The notes below the pieces were generated by a model. It saw only the letters and a program-made list of their open reading frames with translations. It made no database searches and was not told where the DNA came from. Below, piece by piece: positions 24,854-33,987 of a stretch of 64,000 nt of DNA. Position 1 is the stretch's first letter. Each line of letters starts with the position of its first letter. The stretch is from Hyphomicrobium sp. (GTDB lineage Bacteria; Pseudomonadota; Alphaproteobacteria; Rhizobiales; Hyphomicrobiaceae): contig JAIEMV010000013.1 of NCBI GenBank assembly GCA_019751875.1, positions 186,001 through 250,000 of the forward strand, given 5' to 3'. The translations under genes and the position numbers were made by a program.

Positions 24854-25543
24854 ATGAATAAGAACGCAGATCTAAAAGTGAGGGCGGCGGTTCACGCCGC
24901 CCAACTTCCCTGGCAAGCATCTCCGCTGCCTGGTGTGGAGCGTCGGATCCTCGATCGAATTGGCGGTGAGGTGGCGCGAGCTACGAGCATCGTTCGGTAT
25001 GAGGCGGGTAGCTCGTTCGCACCTCACGTTCATACGGGCGGGGAGGAATTCTTCGTTCTTGAAGGGACCTTCCAAGATGAGCACGGAGATTTTCCTGCGG
25101 GCAGTTACGTTAGAAATCCGCCAAGCACGTCTCACACGCCGCGTTCCGACGCCGGTTGCACCATTTTCGTGAAGCTCTGGCAGTACGACATGGAAGATCG
25201 TACGCACGTACGGGTCGACACCAGTAAGATGGCATTCGTGCCGGACTGCGAGAGAAAAGGGGTCGAGATCATGCCCCTCTTCAATGACGGTCGAGAGGAT
25301 GTTCGCCTCGAGACGTGGAGGCCGAATGCAAAGGTGGAGTTCTCGCCGGTATTCGGGGCCGAGATCCTGGTTCTCGAGGGCAGCTTCGTCGAGCAGAACG
25401 AGCGCTTCGCACGTCTGTCGTGGTTGAGGGTTCCTCCCGGTGGGACGGTATCCGCCACGGCCGGACCGCGCGGTGCAAAGCTGTGGGTGAAGCTTGATCA
25501 CCTACATGCGGCTGTCCCTAAAGAGATCGCGAATGCCAGCTAA
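24854..25543 (+). CDS. Two-domain cupin protein (ChrR-like)
   Basis: A 229-residue protein behind TAGGAGAACC. Its first cupin (about residues 45-110) has the metal-binding motif SSFAPHVHTGGEEFFVLEG, resembling the cupin of ChrR, the zinc-binding anti-sigma factor responding to singlet oxygen. The second cupin (about 140-220) repeats the fold (ILVLEGSFVEQNERF) but lacks the His cluster. There is no N-terminal sigma-binding domain, so an enzyme or sensor role in small-molecule handling is more likely than anti-sigma activity. It follows a GST gene and overlaps the pentapeptide remnant. Confidence 0.8.
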   Translation: MNKNADLKVRAAVHAAQLPWQASPLPGVERRILDRIGGEVARATSIVRYEAGSSFAPHVHTGGEEFFVLEGTFQDEHGDFPAGSYVRNPPSTSHTPRSDAGCTIFVKLWQYDMEDRTHVRVDTSKMAFVPDCERKGVEIMPLFNDGREDVRLETWRPNAKVEFSPVFGAEILVLEGSFVEQNERFARLSWLRVPPGGTVSATAGPRGAKLWVKLDHLHAAVPKEIANAS

Positions 25544-26100
25544 ATTCGGGCTGTTCATTGCCGCCAAGATGGTTCTTATCGCCGTCTCGATCATCTTGGC
25601 CTTCAGTGGCAGGCCGGCGCAGGCTCAAGGCATGCTCAGCATGGTGGACCTGTCGTCGGATGCCCTCTCGAAGGCTGAGATGACCCGTTACGAGGTGGAG
25701 GCAGGTCTCGCGGACCTGCGGCCCGGTGAGAAACTCGACCTGACGGGAAGGCTCTGAACGGCTTGGATTTATTGTGACTGGACCTCAGGCGCATAGTTCT
25801 TCAGTCCCCCCGACTGATGAATGTCAAATTCGAGTGAGCTAACCTTTACGGTATGAACCTAAAGAGCGCTGTGTCGCAGATATTTGAGATCACCGGCCCC
25901 AATCTCCGTGGGCGCGTCCCTTCGGAGCACAGCTTTCAAAGCCGACGGAGCGGATCTGTCGGGTGCGAGAATTGCAGGAAACTTTTCGTTCGTATGCAGG
26001 GCCTCATGCGCGGAACGTTCAGATCCACCAGTTAGGTGGATCATTCCGGGACGCGGATTGAAGAGCGCCATGTCAGGGTTTGCCGAACCTCGATAGAAGC
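25533..26100 (+). pseudogene. Decayed exported pentapeptide-repeat protein
   Basis: ATG 25533 overlaps the cupin stop and opens an intact signal peptide (LFIAAKMVLIAVSIILAFSG, cleavage near AQA) and an N-terminal segment MVDLSSDALSKAEMTRYEVE. The frame then stops at 25757. Shifting by one base continues ALNGLDLL and LDLRR, a pentapeptide-repeat opening. After a scrambled section, AFKADGADLSGARIAGNFSF (25940-26000 area), GLMRGTFRST and GGSFRDAD appear in other frames. These are pieces of one pentapeptide (A/C-D/N-L-x-x) protein broken by several shifts, stops and probably a deletion. No single frame gives a functional product. Confidence 0.7.
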
Positions 26101-26701
26101 CTATCGCGATTGAGCCGCATCCAAAAAGGCATGATGTGTCTTTCAAAGCTTAGGTCTCGGCGGTTGTCATATTCACCTCTTTAGGCGGTGTAGTCCAGTT
26201 GGCGTACAGACGAGACCTAGACCAGCGCGCAGCCGATACCTCCCTCTAACAGCAGAAGTGGCGAGCGTTTTTCTACTTCACTTGAAATCGGGCCGATGGC
26301 GTAACACGCATTTATTGACCCGAGCCAACCCTGAAGTTGTGTCGGGCAGCTTCCATCTCAGCGGCCCTCTCGCGAGGCTACTCGTCACTGTCGAGGCTAG
26401 ATCGCAGCCCTGGCTAGCCTCACAACGTCCATCGCGCGCAAGATCACCGCTCGTATTCATGTCCTTGAAATTCGGTGCTCTTGCGTTTCAGGGGGCCGTT
26501 GGAATTGAGTTATAGGCGCAGCATGCGCTCATCGCCCCGCAAACCTGCCAACTGTTGCTGCCAACTCTCGATTATTGATTGCGTGTTTACTCAGCTTCGA
26601 TACGTCCATCGTGTGTGAGAGTGTGGATCGATTGTGTCGTTGTTGATGTGAGATCCGGCGGACTGCCGACGTTGTAGGAGTACGGCGCGACTTATCGCAT
26701 C
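26101..26701. other. Non-coding stretch, perhaps more decayed sequence
   Basis: About 600 bases downstream of the pentapeptide remnant. A plus-strand frame (26258-26515) has a few pentapeptide-like residues but is not convincing. No RNA gene or terminator is clear. Confidence 0.3.
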
Positions 26702-27937
26702 TTACTGACGTACCTTTTCAAGCACCGCCAAGCGCTTCATCGCCACAGCTGACGCAAGAGGCCCGACGCATAAAATCATCAGTCCTGCAGACCAGCCCAG
26801 TTTGGAGGCAACAAAAGATGCAACATGCAAGCCGACGGCCGCGATTGTATATCCAATGGCCGTCATTATGGCGAGAACCCGCGATCGTTCGTGAGCCGAT
26901 GTCTCCTCGGAGACGATTGCGGAATACTGACCGGAGTCGGCAATAATTGACGCGCCCCAAGCAACAGCCAGAGCGGCCGCAGCCGTAGGCCAGTCATGCA
27001 ATGACCAACCACAGGCTAGTCCGGCTGCAGCACTAAGCTGAACCGCGCGCTTTGCAACGAGTGCCTTCCCGTATTTGTCAGCGAGCGAGCCCGCCACCAC
27101 AGATGAAACAGCGCCAGCTAGTATTGCTGCTATGGTGACTGCCACGGCAAAATGATTTGGCTCGACTTGCACGCTGTCTTTGGTTCCGGCAGCCGTTAGA
27201 GCGAAGGGTATCCATGCCCAAAACGCATACAACTCCCACATGTGACCGCAGTAGCCGATGATGGCGAGCCGGACGCGCGGATTCTCCCACGGTGAGATTC
27301 TGGGCCTCAGCTGCAGTTCGGTCGCTCTTCCTTCGCGGCTAGGAACCACAATGATCAGTAATGCGGCGAGCACAGCCAGCGTGCTCGTCGAAACAATGAT
27401 GCTGCGCCAATCCACTCCGCCCGCCAGATTGAATGCGTGAGGCACGGCGGTGGCGGCAGTCAGCCCGCCGACCAGTGCACCCGAAAACAGAGCTTTTTGG
27501 CGACCCGCGAAGTCTGCAGCTATGGCGAGCCCAACCGGATACACTCCGGCTAACGCCACGCCTGTCGAAAAGCGCAGAATCGGTGCCCACAGTCCGGCAG
27601 GGTCGGTTGCAACAAATGCGAGATTGATCAAGCCTGACGCGATTGAAAATCCGGCAAAAATCGTCCGCTTATCCTGTCTGTGCAATAAGCTGAAACGCGA
27701 AGACATCGTCGCGCCGAAAATGAAACCCAGAAGCACGGTGGACGTGAGCCAGCCAAAATGTTCGACGCGAACGCCCGTTTCCGCTGAAATGGACGCCAGG
27801 CCAGCGACTGGAGCAAACCAAATAGAGAGTGCGCTCGCAATTGCTGAAACAACGAGCAGCAGAACGACATAGTTTGGCTCGTCCTCGGAAGCTTGCGCCT
27901 CCGTGGCCTTGATACAAACGCCCGTAGTCATCCACAT
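26702..27937 (-). CDS. Major facilitator superfamily transporter
   Basis: A 411-residue protein with about 12 hydrophobic segments starting near residue 24 (YVVLLLVVSAIASALSIWF). MFS loop signatures are visible: SSRFSLLHRQDKRTIF between TM2 and TM3, and GSLADKYGKALVAKRA in the second half. A distinctive GHMWELYAFWAW segment in the middle recalls sugar or drug exporter subfamilies, but the substrate is not readable. It is 78 bases downstream of a DUF1348 gene on the same strand and probably co-transcribed. Confidence 0.85.
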   Translation of the reverse strand: MWMTTGVCIKATEAQASEDEPNYVVLLLVVSAIASALSIWFAPVAGLASISAETGVRVEHFGWLTSTVLLGFIFGATMSSRFSLLHRQDKRTIFAGFSIASGLINLAFVATDPAGLWAPILRFSTGVALAGVYPVGLAIAADFAGRQKALFSGALVGGLTAATAVPHAFNLAGGVDWRSIIVSTSTLAVLAALLIIVVPSREGRATELQLRPRISPWENPRVRLAIIGYCGHMWELYAFWAWIPFALTAAGTKDSVQVEPNHFAVAVTIAAILAGAVSSVVAGSLADKYGKALVAKRAVQLSAAAGLACGWSLHDWPTAAAALAVAWGASIIADSGQYSAIVSEETSAHERSRVLAIMTAIGYTIAAVGLHVASFVASKLGWSAGLMILCVGPLASAVAMKRLAVLEKVRQ

Positions 27938-28015
27938 GGCCTTTCAAACACTGCGCTGGCGCAGGTCGTGCGAAATTCTCCTGCGCCAGCAGGATTAGAA
28001 ACCAAGGGCGGTTCT

Positions 28016-28513
28016 TTACAGTCCCAGATCTGAAAGACCTGGATGATCCAAGGGACGAGGGCCGAGAGGCCACCTGAACTTCCTCTCCGCTTCGCTGATT
28101 GCAAGGTCGTTGATGCTAGCGAAGCGCAGCCGCATCAATCCGTCCTCGTCGAACTCCCAATTCTCGTTCCCATAGCTGCGGAACCAATTACCGCTCTTAT
28201 CCTGCCACTCGTAAGCGAAGCGAACGGCGATGCGGTTGTTCGTGAAGGCCCATAGTTCCTTTATCAGCCGGTATTCGCTCTCCCCGGACCACTTGCGTTC
28301 AAGAAAGGCGACGATTTCCTCTCGGCCACGCGGAAACTCTGCCCGATTGCGCCAACGACTATCGATGGAGTAGGCGAGAGAGACTCGCGCTGCGTCTCTC
28401 GAATTCCAGGCATCTTCCGCCAATCGCACTTTAATCGTCGCTGTTCGCTCGTCGAAAGGCGGAAGGGGCGGTCGTTGGGCGGACTGTACGGCGTTTGTCA
28501 AGGCTGTCTCCAC
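28016..28513 (-). CDS. DUF1348 / NTF2-like family protein
   Basis: A 165-residue protein whose residues 25-150 form an NTF2-like alpha+beta fold with DUF1348 signatures: [59 protein letters not shown] and [13 protein letters not shown]. The family is thought to include small hydrolase-like or isomerase-like enzymes; no reaction is established that I know of. It is the first gene of a probable DUF1348-MFS operon, transcribed divergently from the TPR membrane protein. Confidence 0.85.
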   Translation of the reverse strand: METALTNAVQSAQRPPLPPFDERTATIKVRLAEDAWNSRDAARVSLAYSIDSRWRNRAEFPRGREEIVAFLERKWSGESEYRLIKELWAFTNNRIAVRFAYEWQDKSGNWFRSYGNENWEFDEDGLMRLRFASINDLAISEAERKFRWPLGPRPLDHPGLSDLGL

Positions 28514-28689
28514 AGGTGCGCAGTTGCATGAGGTAGGAATAAATTCGCTCCTGTATGATCAAGCCGAAGGCGACAATCAGCAAGATTGCGATTTGAAATT
28601 CAACGTTCCGAAATACGCAACACTTCTCCATCCTCTGCGGTGCTATCAAGTCGTGCAGCACATCACCCGTCCTCAATCGGAGTACGACT

Positions 28690-29415
28690 ATGAACGTGAT
28701 AGGCCCAATTGCGATTTATGCCGGAGGAATCATCGACTGGGTCCCCGGCGGAAACATAGGTGACAAGGTTAAATTGCTTTCTGACGCAGCGGGGATTGCT
28801 GCCTTCTTTCTCTCTGCAGGCCTCTTGATCTTCAACATCTTCTATCGCCATGGCGCTCGTCGGCCCGTAACCCGGGGCGACCTCGATGACTTGGGTTCGA
28901 CAATCGCGCAGATGAGCGTAGACAAGATTGTAAGCGAGCTCGGCGAGCGCGCTGCCGAAGCTGCCTATCGGCGCCGGGGACACCGCGACGCGCGGGGCGC
29001 CGATTCCCAGGCTCTTCTCGAGGCTGATCTACGTGAAGCCATCGCTACTGTGGCGCGAGACCGTTCGCCTGCGGGAATGGCTGCTCTAGCAGCGTTGGCA
29101 GAAGGTAACACGGCGCCGGCGGAGGCTGCTTTAAATGAGAATGCCATGATGGCGCGTGCGCATAATCCGGCCCAAGCTGCGCGTACCCTTCATCTCAAGG
29201 CCGGACTGCAATCGACTCGTGATCTCGACGGCGCTTTGGCTGCCTGCCTGAGTGCCGTGAACATCGATCCATGGGATCACCTCGGCTGGAGCCGACTCGG
29301 TCATTTGTATCTGCGTATGGGAATGAGCGAAAAGGCCGCCGCCGCTTTTGCCAGGGCTTTGGCTGTTGGCCAGTCTGGGACAGACAAGCCAGCGCACGGT
29401 GCGCTAGCCGCATAA
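28690..29415 (+). CDS. Membrane-anchored tetratricopeptide-like protein
   Basis: A 241-residue protein. The N-terminus has a membrane segment (about residues 33-51, GIAAFFLSAGLLIFNIF), followed by a soluble part. The C-terminal half has TPR-like helix pairs (AALAEGNTAPAEAALNENA, ARTLHLKAGLQSTRDLDGAL, HLGWSRLGHLYLRMGMSEKA, AAAFARALAVG). Such proteins act as scaffolds. I recognise no specific family. A GST gene follows 55 bases later on the same strand. Confidence 0.65.
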   Translation: MNVIGPIAIYAGGIIDWVPGGNIGDKVKLLSDAAGIAAFFLSAGLLIFNIFYRHGARRPVTRGDLDDLGSTIAQMSVDKIVSELGERAAEAAYRRRGHRDARGADSQALLEADLREAIATVARDRSPAGMAALAALAEGNTAPAEAALNENAMMARAHNPAQAARTLHLKAGLQSTRDLDGALAACLSAVNIDPWDHLGWSRLGHLYLRMGMSEKAAAAFARALAVGQSGTDKPAHGALAA

Positions 29416-29470
29416 TACGACCGACGACGTCAAAGACGCTTAACAGAATCGCTGGACGGACGAGATACAG

Positions 29471-30151
29471 ATGATTGAACTATACACTTGGGCGACACCT
29501 AACGGCTGGAAGGCCTCCTGTACGCTTGAGGAGTTGGGAATTCCTTATTCGGTCCACCCGATTGATATCTCGACCGGTGCACAGAAGGAGAAGTCGTTCA
29601 CCCGTATAAATCCAAACGGCAGGATTCCGGCTATCGTTGACCACGAGAATGACGGATTCGCGGTCTTCGAGTCGGGTGCCATTATGATATACCTCGCCGA
29701 AAAGGCAGGGCGACTTTTACCAGTCGATGCAAAGCAGCGTTCGCGCGTCTTACAGTGGCTCATGTTTCAGATGGGTGGTGTCGGTCCTATGCAGGGGCAG
29801 GCTCACGTATTCTTGCGGTACTTTCCTCATCGAATTCCGGAGGCTATTGAACGGTATCGCAACGAAACGCGGCGGTTATACGGGGTCCTCGACCGGCATC
29901 TAGAGGGTCACGAGTATCTTGCCGACGACTTCTCGATTGCGGATATCGCGAACTGGTGTTGGGTCCGAATACACAGGTGGGCAGACGTCTCTGTGGATGA
30001 GTTGCCTCACTTGCGGCGGTGGATGTCATCCATTGCTGACCGGCCGGCAATGCAGCGGGGCGTGAAAATACCGTTCGAGATGCGATATTCTCCAGAAGAT
30101 GCCGAGAAGGATAGCCGACTCCTGGCGACGCGGCGGACCGTGACGAGCTAG
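29471..30151 (+). CDS. Glutathione S-transferase, YfcG/YghU (Nu) type
   Basis: A 226-residue protein. Active-site region [18 protein letters not shown], cis-Pro segment [26 protein letters not shown], then the C-terminal domain with [19 protein letters not shown] and [14 protein letters not shown]. YfcG-type enzymes reduce disulfides and peroxides using GSH bound in the active site rather than a thiolate of the enzyme. It closely resembles the paralogue at 14968 in these motifs. The gene is 12 bases upstream of the split nitronate monooxygenase and probably shared an operon with it. Confidence 0.9.
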   Translation: MIELYTWATPNGWKASCTLEELGIPYSVHPIDISTGAQKEKSFTRINPNGRIPAIVDHENDGFAVFESGAIMIYLAEKAGRLLPVDAKQRSRVLQWLMFQMGGVGPMQGQAHVFLRYFPHRIPEAIERYRNETRRLYGVLDRHLEGHEYLADDFSIADIANWCWVRIHRWADVSVDELPHLRRWMSSIADRPAMQRGVKIPFEMRYSPEDAEKDSRLLATRRTVTS

Positions 30152-30163
30152 GGAGCTGCAGAT

Positions 30164-31353
30164 ATGCCGAAGACAAACAGAGAGCCCGGGTTTGGAGGCT
30201 CAGCACGAGTTCAGAGGCTTCTTTCCAAACTTGGTGTCACTGTCCCGATTGTACAGGCGCCCATGAGCGGGGCATCCACTCCGCGGCTGGTAGCGGCCGT
30301 TTCAAATTTAGGTGGGCTCGGCTCTCTTGGCTGTGCCGCGTTAACACCGTCACAAGTTAGAGCGCATTTGATGAAGCACGCTCTCTGACGGCTCATCCCC
30401 TAAATCTTAATTTCTTTGTATTCAATCCGCCTGGGCGCGAGGCTATTAGCCAGCGTCTAAGTCGCGCAATCTCTGACTTGTCGGGAATAGATGGCGTTGA
30501 TTGTAATGCAATACCGTCTGGAATTCGCTCGTTCGATGAGTCGATGCTTCGCCTATTATTTGAACTACCGCCATCTGTTATCAGCTTTCATCTCGGCTTG
30601 CCCAGCTTAGAAATGATTGCTGCATTGAAGGAGAAAGGTTGGTGTGTTCTTGCAACGGCGACTACGGTCGGCGAGGCTCGGGCTGTTGAAGCAGCAGGCA
30701 TCGATGTGGTCGTAGCGCAAGGGTGGGAAGCAGGTGGTCACAGGGGCGTTTTCAACGCAAAACTCGACGCTCAGATTGGGTTGCTTTCCTTGGTTCCCCA
30801 GATTGTCGATGCGGTTAGCATACCCGTCATTGCCGCGGGAGGAATCGCTGACGGACGAGGTATCGCTGCTGCGCTGGCGCTCGGCGCTTCTGGGGTTCAG
30901 CTAGGGACGGCATTTCTCTCGACAAAAGAGTCCGGAGCTTCAGATGCTGCTAAATCGAGGGTTAGCACCGCGAAAGATACAGATACGGTGGTTTCGCGCG
31001 CCTTTTCAGGAAGGCCAGCACGACTGCTGCGAAATCGCGTTGTCGATGCGCTGCTTCCACTTGACGAAGAGTTCCTTGAATTTCCAAGAATGCTTGAGGT
31101 GACCCGCCGCCTACAATCTCGAAATGGCAGTGAAACATCGCTCGATTTTGAATTCTTACTGTTTGGTCAATCGGCGGGAATGAGGTCTGCTGGCTCCGCT
31201 CCGGAATTGCTAAACAACCTGGTGCACGAGACCACCGAAGCAGTACGTGACATTGTTGCGGAGTGGACTCCCAGCCCTTCGAATGCGGACGCAATCCCAG
31301 TGATGGGTGCAGAGTGCGCATCCGATGAAATTGCGGGCGACCGACGCTTCTGA
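30164..31353 (+). pseudogene. Nitronate monooxygenase (2-nitropropane dioxygenase), frameshifted
   Basis: The first frame (30164-30388) gives the N-terminus ([20 protein letters not shown], with [10 protein letters not shown]) and stops after MKHAL. From about 30362 another frame carries on seamlessly: [20 protein letters not shown], then GREAISQRLS, and joins 30478-31353, which has ISFHLGLPS, VVAQGWEAGGHRG, IPVIAAGGIADGRGIAAALALG and ASGVQLGTAFLST. One lost base near GCGCA (30360-30364) explains the break. The family is FMN-dependent and oxidises alkyl nitronates. All flavin-binding motifs are otherwise preserved, so the lesion is recent or a sequencing error. Confidence 0.85.
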
Positions 31354-31498
31354 ATTGCTGTTCCTTGGCCTCTTGTATTGAGTTCAGATTTTCCTGCAGA
31401 TTCTAGACGGAGCCAGTAGTTTCGATTCTGCTCGAATTTGCGAGCCGCAGAGTTTGCTATCGTTTGCACATCCGCACTTGCTTACCGCCCAGCGGGGT

Positions 31499-32707
31499 TT
31501 AGCGCTGCGTATGCCTAGCCGGTACCACGGATCGCGTTCCATGCGTGCTCGACCATCGTTCTTTTGAAGCCCCGATTGAGTAACCAGTACGATATAGCTC
31601 CCGCATGTAGGCCGTATCGAACATGCTTTCCGGCTTGGAAGAAAAGTTGTCCGGGATCGCCGCCGTATAGACCTGCGTGCCCTGCTCTGCGAGCGACGAG
31701 CGGATTTGATCCATATTCTGTCTCGACTGCGACTTTATCAACGTTGAAATAGCTCGATTGGTGAGAGCCAAGGTATTGAGTTGAACCGCTTCATCTTCGC
31801 CTGCCAGCTTGCCATTTCGCAAAAGATAGAGATTCTGCTCCCTTGGCCGCCCGAAATACTCGATCTCGAACTTAGCAAGATCAAGGCCGGGCGGAGCGAA
31901 GAAGATCTGTGCCGAGAGACCTCCATCCACGTGGAGCTCATCGGCAATGCCATCAGGTCGCTGCACCCTGACACGTACAGGCGGAAACAGTCCGGGAATG
32001 GCGGCTGAAGCAAGAAGCAGATCGGTGATGATTTGCTGTCTCTTCTGCCCGGTTTTCGCGGCGATCTGGGTGACGTCCCAGATGTAGGGGATCTGCGTTT
32101 CTATATCGACGGTTTGAATAAGCAGCCGGCGGCCTCGCGCATACTGAGCTGCAATTTCGTCCAGCATTCCATCGGTCAGTTCGGACTGAATGCGCGTCCG
32201 AAGCGGACCTGGGTCATAGAGACTCTGTCCGAGTACACCGATCGGACCTAACGACGTGTAGACGTCGGCATCGCCGATAGTCGTGTAGAGCTTCCGCAGG
32301 TGGTCGTCGTATGCAGGTCCTAAAAATGCGAACGGTGCAATAAGAGCTCCTGTTGATACACCGGTGACAACTTCGAACTCTGGTCGCCCCTTTGCCGACC
32401 ACCCGTTCAAAAACCCTGCACTAAATGCCCCATCTCCTCCGCCGCCCGAGATCGCGAGAAAGTTGGCCACCCGCTTACTTTTCTTAGGCTCATGCAGGGC
32501 ATTGATCTGGCGGTACTGACTGCGCACCACCTGCTCGACGTCGGGCGTGAGCGTGTCAGCCCGAAATCGGTAACTGCTCATCGGTAGCTGCCCGGTGCCG
32601 TTGGCAATCAGAACTGGCGCATCGGCAGTCGCCAGTCCGCAACCGGAGAGCAGCACCGCACCGGCAATTGCAATTACAATTCTATGAAGCGAAATTGAAC
32701 TGTGCAC
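31499..32707 (-). CDS. Patatin-like phospholipase lipoprotein
   Basis: A 402-residue protein from a GTG start. The N-terminus is a lipoprotein signal with lipobox LLSGC (Cys about residue 23). The patatin domain (about 85-330) has the oxyanion loop ISGGGGDGAFSAG, nucleophile motif GVSTG and catalytic Asp in VDGG (ELHVDGGLSAQ). Patatins are Ser-Asp dyad acyl hydrolases acting on phospholipids, here presumably at the inner leaflet of the outer membrane or the periplasmic face. There is no operon partner. The gene could salvage fatty acids or remodel membranes, but a link to the distant lipid operon is only speculation. Confidence 0.85.
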   Translation of the reverse strand: MHSSISLHRIVIAIAGAVLLSGCGLATADAPVLIANGTGQLPMSSYRFRADTLTPDVEQVVRSQYRQINALHEPKKSKRVANFLAISGGGGDGAFSAGFLNGWSAKGRPEFEVVTGVSTGALIAPFAFLGPAYDDHLRKLYTTIGDADVYTSLGPIGVLGQSLYDPGPLRTRIQSELTDGMLDEIAAQYARGRRLLIQTVDIETQIPYIWDVTQIAAKTGQKRQQIITDLLLASAAIPGLFPPVRVRVQRPDGIADELHVDGGLSAQIFFAPPGLDLAKFEIEYFGRPREQNLYLLRNGKLAGEDEAVQLNTLALTNRAISTLIKSQSRQNMDQIRSSLAEQGTQVYTAAIPDNFSSKPESMFDTAYMRELYRTGYSIGASKERWSSTHGTRSVVPARHTQR

Positions 32708-32936
32708 ACGATGCGTCCGAGGTTGGCGCCGTCAGCCCTTCGGCCGCTAGCGCGGCAGCGCAATGACGCGATTTAAGTACGTGCGTGAGATGACATTGGA
32801 TGTTGCTCTAGGTCCGGGTGTAGCGATCGAGCAACAAACCGGGGCTTCGGTAAGACCAGGGCATCGGCGCACGAACCTAGCATCCAGTTCAGTTTTCTCA
32901 TCTCAGCCTCGCAAAGCAGCGCAGCGCTGCCTGACT

Positions 32937-33362
32937 CTAAGACTTCACTTGACCATGCTGAACAGGGGCAACGAAATGCCTGATCACCGGCTCCGTGTTC
33001 TCTTCCAAGAGACGTTTGATGCGCTCCTGGAGTTGACGATCCGCGACTGAAACACGCTCATGGTGCCTCAGGTGCTGCATCCAGGAAGTTTCGCGCCAGA
33101 TTTCTATCATCCGTGCGGGGTCGGCCGCGTCCTGCATGAGGCTCCACCCGTAGGCATCACTGTGGCTTCGCGCATCGGTGAGTTCTTTCACAAGGTCCAG
33201 GATTGTTGTCCTCTGCTCCGTTGGAACCACATATGTGATTTCGATCATCACGGGCCGGTCGAGGTCAGCTGTAGTCTCCAGAGCAATGGGTGCCGGCCAA
33301 TGCATAGATGGCGCGAGGTTTTGCTCGCGGAGCATGTGGCTGCCGGCGCCCGACGTGGCCAT
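32937..33362 (-). pseudogene. C-terminal fragment of an MFS_3-type transporter (ABM-like domain)
   Basis: A 141-residue frame containing LAPSMHWPAPI, then DRPVMIEITYVV, AYGWSLMQDAADPARMIEIW and ETSWMQHLRHHERVSVADR. This is the soluble tail found at the C-terminus of large MFS_3 (EntS-like) exporters in proteobacteria, normally preceded by about 400 residues of membrane helices. None of those helices are present upstream (33362-33656). It therefore looks like a truncated gene adjacent to a tRNA. As an alternative it could be a free-standing antibiotic-biosynthesis-monooxygenase-like domain. Confidence 0.6.
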
Positions 33363-33656
33363 CGCGGACCAGCGCTCGTCATCAGAGAAGGTGGGTCCTG
33401 CTTCTTGCGCGCAAAGATTGTAGGCAACGCGGAGCGTTAGCTCGCCGCTGTCCGCTCAGGATAATTGGACGACTGTCCACGCGGTCGTTGCCAAATCTAT
33501 CTACCCGTCACTTTAGGAGCCGAAAGCGGATGACGAACGACTTCAACCCAAGAAGGTGTAGAGCTTAACGAATTTACCTGTATCAGATGAGGCGCGTAAG
33601 CATGGTTAGGCTGCAAAATGCGCCCACAAATCCTGTAAAACGATGGTTTTTTAATT

Positions 33657-33732
33657 TGGCGCCCCGTAGGGGACTCGAACCCCTGTTGCCCACGTGAGAG
33701 GCGGGCGTCCTGGGCCACTAGACGAACGGGGC
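33657..33732 (-). tRNA. tRNA-Glu (anticodon CTC)
   Basis: Read on the minus strand: a 7-bp acceptor stem starting GCCCCG, a D-arm with TAGTGG, an anticodon loop CTCTCAC (anticodon CTC) on a 5-bp stem, GGTTCGAGTCC in the T-arm, discriminator G and an encoded CCA at 33657-33659. It lies at the boundary between the accessory region on its 3' side and dense core genes on its 5' side. Confidence 0.95.
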
Positions 33733-33987
33733 GTCCGGGCGGGAGCGAGACGTTTAAGGGAACCGCCCCGGCCGATCAAGGCCCATGTGGCGCCGACTAC
33801 AAAAGTGTAGACCGATGAATGAACCTCATCCCTGGCTCGGCTCTCGTGGTCGGTCGAGCAAGACGACGCTTCCAACGGATTGTCCGTTTGCGCTGCGAAC
33901 CCTATTGAGTGCTGGATCAGGCGCTCGTTTCGTGCTCCCCATCCAGCTGTGCCTTCCTCTTTCCGTTCAGGTGATCCGTTGCTGCCT

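Noticed and set aside
33657-33732. tRNA-Glu as a proven integration site
   Set aside because: No second copy of the tRNA 3' end and no integrase were seen in the window, so this stays a hypothesis.
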